Origin: SURF-21 sp964462595 | GTDB taxonomy: Bacteria; Actinomycetota; Geothermincolia; Geothermincolales; RBG-13-55-18 | NCBI GenBank assembly: GCA_964462595.1 | Contig: CAYWXM010000039.1 | Coordinates: 51,366 to 115,365, forward strand | Direction of reading: 5' to 3' | DNA: 64,000 nt | In this document: positions 61,512 to 64,000 of the stretch, piece after piece | Layout of the letters: the number at the start of each line of letters is the position of its first letter | How positions within the stretch are numbered: the first letter of the stretch is position 1 | Translations under genes and position numbers: made by a program | Notes under the pieces: generated by a model | Databases searched by the model: none | The model's input: only the letters and a program-made list of their open reading frames with translations | Told to the model about the DNA's origin: nothing

Positions 61512-62792
61512 TTAAGAATAGACGCCGTATTCCCTGGTGAACTCCACCATGGCCCTGACGTTTTCCGGTTTGGCCGTGATCAGCGGCAGCTCGGCGTCGA
61601 GGATGAACCCGCCGTCCTTGCCCACCACGTCGATAACCTTCTTCAGGTACTCCCTTATCTCGTCCGGGGACCCGAAGTTAAGCATCGGTCCCGGTACCCC
61701 TCCCGTCAGGCACACCGTGTCGCCCAGGACCTCCTTGGCCTTGAAGAGGTCCGTCTCGATGTGGTAGATCATCTTACCCCTGGGGACGTCCTTGATGGTC
61801 TCCAGGCGGTCGTCGTATATGCCCTCCGTGTAGAGATAGGGAGTGAAACCGTTGTCCACCAGGGCCACGAGGACCTCTCTCATGCTGGGCCAGAAGAACT
61901 CCTTGTGCTGGTCTTCGGACATGAAACCCCCCGCTGCCTTGTGTATGGGTATGAAGATCCTGTCGGTGAGCTCGCGGCTCATGTTGGCCTGCATGAGCGT
62001 CCAGTTGATTATCCAGGGCGTCACCTTCTTCACTGCCGTCTTCAGCTTTTCGGGGCAGCGGTACATGTCGATCATGCACCCGGTGGTGCCCCTGAAGAAG
62101 TCGGCGAAGTAGTCGTAAGGGGCGATGCTGAAGGCGGAAGCCAGGGGAGGGTAACCCAGCTCGGTCATCTCCTGGAAGAAGGGCAGCAGTCCCATCACCC
62201 ACGCCACGGCTTCCTGCCCGGCCTCGAAAAGGGCATCGAAGGCGCCCTTAATCTCCGGGCTTCCGAAGGCCGGCAGGTACTGGGGGAGGCCGACGTAATA
62301 CGCGACCATGTCGTGTATGGGAGGGAGGTTCCTCAGGGGCTCCAGCTTTTTGGCTATCCTCGGCCAGTGCCTCCTGATGATGTAGTCGCTCGGGTCGTCC
62401 AGGAACCAGTCGTAGTCCTCGGCCGGCATGGCCTCGTTGCCTTCGCTTCCCGGCTCCACGAACTGGTAAACACTTCCATTCAGCCTGGCGGTTTCGTCCG
62501 CGGCCCCCGACCATCTCATTTGCCTGAAACCAAGGGCATCACCGACCGTCCCCGGTAACGCGATCGCCGGGGGAAAGTACGCGTCGAGGTCGAGTTCGGT
62601 GACCGTCTTCCTGCTCGCGGCCTTTGCCTTCTCGATGTCGTACATGGCCTCGTCCCAGGTCAAGCCGGCGTACTTGGCGAAAAACCCGCTGTCCAGGAAA
62701 GCCACCGGCACCCGGTCCGGGACTTCCAGCGCTATGGCGTCCTTCATCCGCTTCTCTTTTTCCGCGTACATCTCTTCGGGTAACTTGGCCAT
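61512..62792 (-). CDS. Uroporphyrinogen-decarboxylase-family methyltransferase (MtaA/CmuA-like)
   Basis: A 426-residue UroD/URO-D TIM-barrel protein. Motifs ALEVPDRVPVAFLDSGFFAK and YLTEGIYDDRLETIKDVPRG-like stretches match corrinoid-dependent methyltransferases. The HxCx zinc motif of MtaA is not obvious here (YHIETD); zinc coordination therefore remains open. It presumably moves a methyl group between a substrate and the corrinoid protein encoded just upstream (one-base gap). ATG 62792 follows AGGAGG; a GTG at 62801 is less likely. Confidence 0.75.
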   Translation of the reverse strand: MAKLPEEMYAEKEKRMKDAIALEVPDRVPVAFLDSGFFAKYAGLTWDEAMYDIEKAKAASRKTVTELDLDAYFPPAIALPGTVGDALGFRQMRWSGAADETARLNGSVYQFVEPGSEGNEAMPAEDYDWFLDDPSDYIIRRHWPRIAKKLEPLRNLPPIHDMVAYYVGLPQYLPAFGSPEIKGAFDALFEAGQEAVAWVMGLLPFFQEMTELGYPPLASAFSIAPYDYFADFFRGTTGCMIDMYRCPEKLKTAVKKVTPWIINWTLMQANMSRELTDRIFIPIHKAAGGFMSEDQHKEFFWPSMREVLVALVDNGFTPYLYTEGIYDDRLETIKDVPRGKMIYHIETDLFKAKEVLGDTVCLTGGVPGPMLNFGSPDEIREYLKKVIDVVGKDGGFILDAELPLITAKPENVRAMVEFTREYGVYS

Positions 62793-62793
62793 C

Positions 62794-63429
62794 CTATTCA
62801 CCTCCTGCCCACTGTTTGGCGAGTTTCACGGCTTCGCCCGCGAAGCGCCCGAAGGCATCCGCCCCGGCATATTCCCGCACCGAGTCGTTCAGCGTGCCCC
62901 CGCCGATCATGATCTTGACCTTGTCCCGCAGGCCGGCGTCCTCGATGGCCTTCACCGTGTCCTTCATGGAATCGTAGGAGAGGGTGAGAAAGCCGCTGAG
63001 CCCTACGACTTCCGTGCCCGTCTCCTTGACCTTCTCCACGAAGGCGTCTGGCGATACGTCCACCCCCAGGTCGAATACCTCGAAGCCGTTGATGTCCAGC
63101 ATGAAGACCACGATGTTCTTGCCTATATCGTGTATGTCCCCCTTGACGGTGCCGATGACCACCTTTCCTATGGTCTTGGCCTTGCCGCTTTCCTGCGAGA
63201 GCCTCGGCTTCACCAGCTCGGTTATGTCCTTGACTATCTCGCCGGCATAGACCATGTCCGGGATGAAATATATGCCGTCGGAATAGCGTTGCCCCACGAC
63301 AACCAGAGCCTCGCGCGCGTCGTCCAGGATCTTGAGCGGGTCCTCTCCTCCTTCCAGGCGTTTCCGGACCATCTCCTTGGCCTCGTCCTCCTTCAGCTCC
63401 ACCAGCGCACCCACCAGGTCATCGGCCAT
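62794..63429 (-). CDS. Corrinoid (B12-binding) methyltransferase protein
   Basis: A 211-residue methylamine/methanol/O-demethylase corrinoid protein. The helical cap (LKILDDAREALVVVGQRYSD) precedes the cobalamin domain with GDIHDIGKN, where the histidine binds cobalt, and GGGTLNDSVREY. It carries the methyl group on cobalt. It forms a two-gene operon with the following methyltransferase; a substrate-specific MtaB/MtbB partner is missing. Confidence 0.9.
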   Translation of the reverse strand: MADDLVGALVELKEDEAKEMVRKRLEGGEDPLKILDDAREALVVVGQRYSDGIYFIPDMVYAGEIVKDITELVKPRLSQESGKAKTIGKVVIGTVKGDIHDIGKNIVVFMLDINGFEVFDLGVDVSPDAFVEKVKETGTEVVGLSGFLTLSYDSMKDTVKAIEDAGLRDKVKIMIGGGTLNDSVREYAGADAFGRFAGEAVKLAKQWAGGE

Positions 63430-64000
63430 CTCGTTTACCTCCTTCTACTTCGATAAGTGCGGCTGCATTCATCGTCCACCCCAAGCCTCAGCCTGAAAAC
63501 GCGATAAAACTCCCTTCCGGTATCGATACGCGGCGGCATCTTCCACCCGTGGTTTCTCCGTCATCGTCCCCGGTTCCGTTACGCCCCCGGAGGTCCTCCA
63601 CCCGGGCCTTTTTCGCCGTATCGCTGAAGCCGGTTATTTTCGAAGCAAGCATCCCGGCAAAACAGGTAAAATAAATACCTCCACCCGGGGAGATTTTAAC
63701 ACGGACCTCGGGTCTGGTTCTCTATCCGCCGGGAGCGTCCCGGGCGATCTCTCCCTATGCGCCGATAAAACGCGCTCGAAAGCCGGTTCTCCCGTCGCAC
63801 CGGTACTCGCGTGTCCGTTCGTGTACAGGTTCAGAGAGATGGTATAACCCGGGCGCATATGGGGAAGAATATTTCCGCCATGTAATAAGCCGGCCGGTTC
63901 GCCCGTTGCGTCAATAATAAATCTACTCGAAAGCCTATTCGTTGACTCATAAATAAATCTACTTGAAATATACTGCTTCTTGCTCTGCTTCTCTGGGCTG
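63430..64000. other. Right-end spacer
   Basis: No supported gene. The last ~100 bases contain a 17-bp direct repeat (AATAAATCTACTCGAAA at 63916-63932 and AATAAATCTACTTGAAA at 63952-63968), 36 bp apart, in AT-rich sequence. Confidence 0.4.

Overview
The window is high-GC DNA with dense, mostly collinear gene blocks, Shine-Dalgarno-led genes, many TTG/GTG starts and several lipoprotein signal peptides. The gene content fits an anaerobic or microaerophilic high-GC bacterium, probably a deep-branching Actinomycetota genome from an environmental assembly. That placement is inference from style and content; there is no rRNA or marker gene here. I saw no tRNA, rRNA or CRISPR array.

Layout. 1-6.7 kb: end of a hydroxyethylthiazole kinase gene, a glycerol-3-phosphate dehydrogenase, a methyltransferase, a flavin disulfide reductase, and a thiolase-fold protein paired with a DUF35 gene that carries a one-base frameshift in a G run. 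6.9-17.2 kb: an acyl-CoA block read leftward (VOC epimerase-like, CruF-like membrane protein, enoyl-CoA hydratase, two 2-hydroxyacyl-CoA dehydratase-type subunits, acyl-CoA ligase, zinc alcohol dehydrogenase) headed by a MarR regulator, with near-identical palindromes in front of marR and of the dehydrogenase; then, rightward, a 4-hydroxybutyryl-CoA dehydratase. Together these suggest CoA-ester fermentation or degradation of hydroxy/aromatic/alicyclic acids. 18.3-23.3 kb: a complete branched-chain amino-acid-type ABC transporter (livKHMGF). 23.5-27.7 kb: a novel-looking two-module cysteine protein, an IS1380 remnant, a cyclase-family hydrolase and a dUTPase with an extra N-terminal domain. 27.7-33.7 kb: a complete oligopeptide-type ABC transporter (oppABCDF). 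33.9-39.2 kb: MFS transporter, Memo-like protein, HEAT-like protein, CoA-binding ligase and a small helical-repeat protein.

39.2-40.7 kb holds the most interesting locus: an AT-rich region with helically spaced TAAC motifs, a cysteine-rich leader ORF, a glutaredoxin-like CGWC protein and, overlapping it by ATGA, a ferredoxin:thioredoxin reductase catalytic subunit whose last active-site cysteine codon is TGA. The frame continues through TGA into two tandem rubredoxin domains, and a GGU-loop hairpin lies just downstream, so it reads as a selenoprotein FTR-rubredoxin fusion.

40.9-51.1 kb: zinc-ribbon membrane proteins, an alpha/beta hydrolase, a pseudokinase-PKD membrane protein and a family of large secreted proteins built from a ~105-residue repeat (one frameshifted, one reduced to a fragment). 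51.2-59.2 kb: a truncated PAS protein followed by 51-bp tandem repeats, a second member of the two-module cysteine family, a B12-type radical SAM protein and a 1,336-residue subtilase-like FG-GAP protein. 59.3-63.4 kb: an orphan Phd-like antitoxin, TadE/TadG-like proteins, a lipoprotein, and a UroD-type methyltransferase with its corrinoid protein. Several dispersed palindromic repeat families sit in the spacers.
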